Shown piece after piece: positions 45,823 through 49,053 of a stretch of DNA of 49,053 nucleotides. This DNA is from Letharia columbiana. Its lineage: Eukaryota > Ascomycota > Lecanoromycetes > Lecanorales > Parmeliaceae. Every line of letters begins with the position of its first letter. Within the stretch, counting starts at the first letter, position 1. The notes below the pieces were generated by a model. It searched no databases. It was not told where the DNA came from and saw only the letters and a program-made list of their open reading frames with translations. Made by a program: the position numbers and the translations under genes. Location of the stretch: NCBI RefSeq assembly GCF_014066305.1, contig NW_023501140.1, positions 1 through 49,053 of the forward strand, in the 5' to 3' direction.

Positions 45823-47589
45823 ATGCGTACCTTTCTAACGGTTGTTATCCCCTCACTTCTTCTCTTCGATGGGGTCACCGCCCAATGCGCGGCTGGTACG
45901 GCCCAGGAGATCAACGGCAATTGGTATTGCTCCGAGGTGACCGCCGTCACATACGCGAGTTTCCCGGGCTTCGGTTCTTATGAAAAGATCACAGATATGC
46001 ACGCGAATACTGGCGACTGCAGTAGCGTGCGTTATAACTACAGTGGCTCACTGTCTCCGTTGAACGAAGAGGTTGGTTCCCCTCGAGATTGAAACGGTTT
46101 GATGGTGTTTTGCTAATTAGAGGTCTTCGTAAGCTCTCTTTACATATTCGCGGTCCCACTTGGCTGAAACAAGTCGCCGTCTATATGCCCACGACTATCG
46201 CCAACGAGAAGCGAAGCACTGAACCGAAGGGCCACCATCGACGGCATGCAGCCGCAGCCGCAGCAGTGCGCCATCACGGTGGGCATCAGCACCTTCACGA
46301 TCGCCACGGCAAGGTCAAAGGAGTCGAAGAGTCTCCGCTTTCGAAGCGTGCTGTCGGTGATCTGGCATCCGCTACTATCGATGGTCAGCTTGTTTCATGG
46401 ACGAACGTCTATGCTGGGCCTGGTGTCGCTACCGATGCGCCTGTACTGGGAGCTATCGATGACACGAGTGCTTCGACTTCTGATGCTGACACGACCGAAG
46501 ACACGAATACGACTTATCAGAGCTCTACCTTGTCTTCTTCCACGACTACAAGCACGTCAAGCTCGAGTACATCGAGTGCACCAGCAACGGGCGAAGGTTG
46601 GACTCGTCAGGCTTATCTCAACGCAGCAAGCGGTGCGGTCGAGGGTCTGACGTTTCTCAATCACTTCGGCGGGACGGATGGGGTTTCTGGGACCAGCGCT
46701 GGTGGACCAGCGTCAGGGAACTTTTGACCATGTGGAAACGGGATAGAAATGCTGACGACCGCAACAGCTTTGGTGCCTCTCTTTCCTACGCTTCCTCTGA
46801 CGGCCAATCTGGCGCCGCCTCACCCCAAGTACTCTCGAATGCGATGATTGAAGACGACACCGAAGTAATCATCATGACCGACCAAAGTTGCGACGACGGA
46901 GGCTGTGGATTCACGCGTCCTGGAGGGGTTGCATACCGTAAATCGCGCTTTGCCTTTCTCTCCTCTCCCGACTGCTAACTTAGGGGCGACTTAGATGGCT
47001 TCTCGGGCGCCCAGAAGGTCTTTCTCCTCGAATTCTCTATGCCTCTCACGAATTCCACTACCTTCAATGGCGACATGCCCGCCATTTGGCTTCTCAACGC
47101 GCACATACCTCTGACATCTCAGTACGGCACCAACGCCGAGTGCTCATGGTACGTTCGTTTTGACACAACCTATTTATTCTCCGTACCGCAACATGTGCCG
47201 CCAGTCTTGCTTCTGGAGCAAGAAGCCCACTTGATCTTCTGGCGCCATCTTGTCGCTCAAGTCAAATGCCTCAAAGGAAACACGCTGACATCTCAACCTT
47301 CTACAGCTGGACGTCTGGATGTGGCGAATTCGATCTCTTCGAGGTTCTCGACTCTGGGAACTTTCGCTGCAAATCGACATTGCACATGGCACCAGCCGGA
47401 GGAAGCAGTGATTGGTTTCGACGCCCTACTGGCGGAAGCATTACGGCTGCAGTGGTGATCGCAGGGGAGCATGAGGTCGCTGCCATCAGGGTTCTGGGCG
47501 ATGGCCAGTCGTTTGATACGACTCTGAATGAGGACGTGGTGAATGGGTGGGTCAACGAGGAGGGAAGCGTGTTCAAGATGGAGGGTTAA
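45823..47589 (+). CDS. TOS1-like cell-wall glycosidase (DUF2403/DUF2401)
   Basis: Exons 45823-46071, 46134-46711, 46768-46937, 46995-47148 and 47307-47589 give 477 residues. The signal peptide is MRTFLTVVIPSLLLFDGVTA. The N-terminal domain has NGNWYCSEVTAVTYASFPGF and then LSLHIRGPTWLKQVAVYMP, as in TOS1. A His/Ala stretch and a Ser/Thr linker follow. The C-terminal domain contains NHFGGTDGVSGTSAGGPAFG, DDGGCGFTRPGGVAYHGFSG, MPAIWLLNAHIPLTSQYGT and CGEFDLFEVLDSG. EFDLFE fits the ExDxxE catalytic motif of GH16-like folds. TOS1 proteins sit in the wall and are thought to act on beta-glucan. Intron 1 has a weak GTTGGT donor; its acceptor CGTAAG was chosen because only it keeps the frame. Confidence 0.88.
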
Positions 47590-48312
47590 GAACAAGGAGA
47601 AGGAGCGGGATAGAGTGTCGGATTGGGTAGACGAGTATGGCAAGTCCCAGCATCTGGCTCTGTAGCTGGTTTTTATACGTACGTACAAAAGCCCACTGTT
47701 CGTAGTCAGATGTGGTGCAAATTCAAAGATGGAACCATGGCTTCTTTGAGAGATTTGCAAGATCCCTTCGTGATGAAGTATGAGGCCAGGCTCGTCTCGT
47801 CTCAAAGACACTGACGAGACGCAATCACAAATATACCAAGACCATATTATTCAACTTTTTGTCCTCGCAAAAATGCAGCATCTAAGATCTGCCGTTGCGC
47901 CGTTGGGGTAATATTTTGAAGCCGTAATCTTAGCCCAATTCATCAGCGTCATCCGAGCCGAGGCTACTGTACTCTATCACTCCCGCCAAGCCCAAACGCT
48001 GGAGCCGGGGTTGGGGTTACACACCTTCAAAACAGACCTTGAAAGCAAAGCCCATCTATTGTGAACATTCACCAATCTTCTAATACCAACCGGCCGCAAT
48101 CCATCCAATATATACAGTACTTCTCCGTAACTAGCAAATCCTTCACCCGGAAGAACAAGGCAGCACTCACCCGCATGTCGTTTTTCTCCACGCCCAGCCG
48201 AAACATGAAGAGATAAATAACCTCGCGAAGACTGGACGCCAAATTGGCGGGAATACGCCGATTGAAGGTTTGAGGTGCTTTGTAGCCTTTCAGAGAATCA
48301 GTCTCCCTGATC
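47590..48312. other. Intergenic between TOS1-like gene and PEX13
   Basis: No clear gene. A minus-strand open frame (48314-48171) is antisense to the PEX13 start and is treated as a finding only. Confidence 0.4.
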
Positions 48313-49053
48313 ATGGCGGCCGTATCACCGCCCAAGCCCTGGGAAAGGGCAAACGCAGCTGGTAGGTGTCCTGGTGAGCCCTACACAGTCCTGGACCACT
48401 GCACCTTTTAGGACCAACGAGCTAATGGTAGTGAATGAACAGCTACCGGTGCATCCTCAACCTCGACCGCAAATCCTCACACCACAACCCCAATAACTTC
48501 GTCCTCCTCACCGCCCGCTCTCCCGGACAAACCCTCCTCCCTCGCCTCCGTCGTAAATCGCAATTCTTCAACGTACTCCCCCGTTAACCAAAACCGTTAC
48601 TCCTCCTCCCCTTACTCCGGCGTAGGAGGCTACTCCTCGCCCTATTCGCGGTTTGGCGGCATGGGCAATTCGATGTATGGCGGGGGCTACGGCTCCATGT
48701 ACGGCGGCATGGGAGGAATGGGGGGAATGGGAATGGGAGGTTACGGAGGAGGAATGTACGGCCAGCCGGGCATGATGGGCAATGGGGTTTCGAATGATCC
48801 GAATAGTTTGACGAATACGTTCAGTCAGAGCACGCAGGCGACGTTTCAGATTATTGAGAGTTTGGTCGGGGCGTTTGGGGGGTTTGCGCAGATGTTGGAA
48901 AGTACTTACATGGCTACGCATTCGAGTTTCTTTGGTGTGTTCCTTCTTTTCCTATGATCTTGTTCCTTGTCCACCCAGGCCTTACTCCTACATGCTGATG
49001 CAAGACGTTTGCTGACTGTTGGGGTGATACAGCAATGGTACAAGTGGCCGAAC
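48313..49053 (+). CDS. pex13: PEX13 peroxisomal membrane protein, 5' part, cut by the window edge
   Basis: Exons 48313-48361, 48443-48934 and from 49033 to the edge. The start MAAVSPPKPWERANAA is the usual beginning of fungal Pex13. A Ser/Thr/Pro-rich stretch (PITSSSSPPALPDKPSSLAS) follows, then a Tyr/Gly/Met-rich region (MYGGGYGSMYGGMGGMGGMG) and the conserved segment LTNTFSQSTQATFQIIESLV, GAFGGFAQMLESTYMATHSS. The missing rest should hold the membrane segments and SH3 domain. Pex13 forms the docking complex with Pex14 and binds Pex5/Pex7 during import of matrix proteins into peroxisomes. Introns are 81 and 98 nt with consensus splice sites. Confidence 0.9.

Overview
This looks like nuclear DNA of a filamentous ascomycete (Pezizomycotina). 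Genes on both strands are interrupted by many short GT..AG introns, mostly 47-66 nt, with CTAAC/CTGAC-like branch points. TTAGGG telomere-type repeats occur, and the protein families are typical of moulds: a MEF2-type MADS factor of the RlmA type, an RCR protein, TVP23, fungal saccharopine dehydrogenase, GH72 and TOS1 wall proteins, and an Asp f 4-like secreted protein. All exon joins were made by eye from splice signals, reading frame and family conservation. The species cannot be named from this window.

Layout. 1-442 holds the 3' end of an unrecognised gene. 0.4-3.5 kb is a poorly preserved stretch with coding-like fragments that change frame or carry stops. 3.85-13.84 kb is a dense, well-preserved block: RCR-type membrane protein (-), ER protein disulfide isomerase with an 8-nt microexon (-), ESCRT factor Vta1 (+), a four-exon unknown (+), TVP23 (-) and eight-exon LYS1 (+). 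Inverted telomeric repeats lie between TVP23 and LYS1. 14.1-16.6 kb has a broken F-box-like gene and an AIG1-like GTPase with a one-base deletion inside a coiled-coil repeat. 17.2-20.6 kb has a small unknown gene and two transposable elements: a gag-only LTR retrotransposon with identical 177-bp LTRs and a GCTAC target duplication, and an AT-rich MITE-like element with long inverted repeats and TA flanks. From 21.6 kb come a Ser-rich GPI-type surface protein (+), a GH72-like protein whose catalytic glutamates are both replaced (-), a large Msb1/Mug8 morphogenesis protein (-), a DUF3140-type gene with an internal TAG (+), the RlmA-like MADS gene with an apparent one-base slip (+), a 14-TM MFS transporter (+), the Asp f 4-like protein (+), the TOS1-like wall glycosidase (+) and the start of PEX13 (+).

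Functional links. Several genes concern the cell surface and polarity: RCR, the GPI protein, the GH72 pseudoenzyme, Msb1, RlmA, the Asp f 4-like protein and TOS1. PDI, TVP23 and Vta1 serve the secretory and endosomal routes that deliver such proteins. This is ordinary fungal gene order rather than an operon, and co-regulation is only a hypothesis. Some apparent one-base frameshifts lie in C/G homopolymers (about 2290, 23.9 kb and 36.98 kb), so assembly error must be considered before calling those genes dead. The F-box-like locus has several independent lesions and is the clearest real pseudogene.
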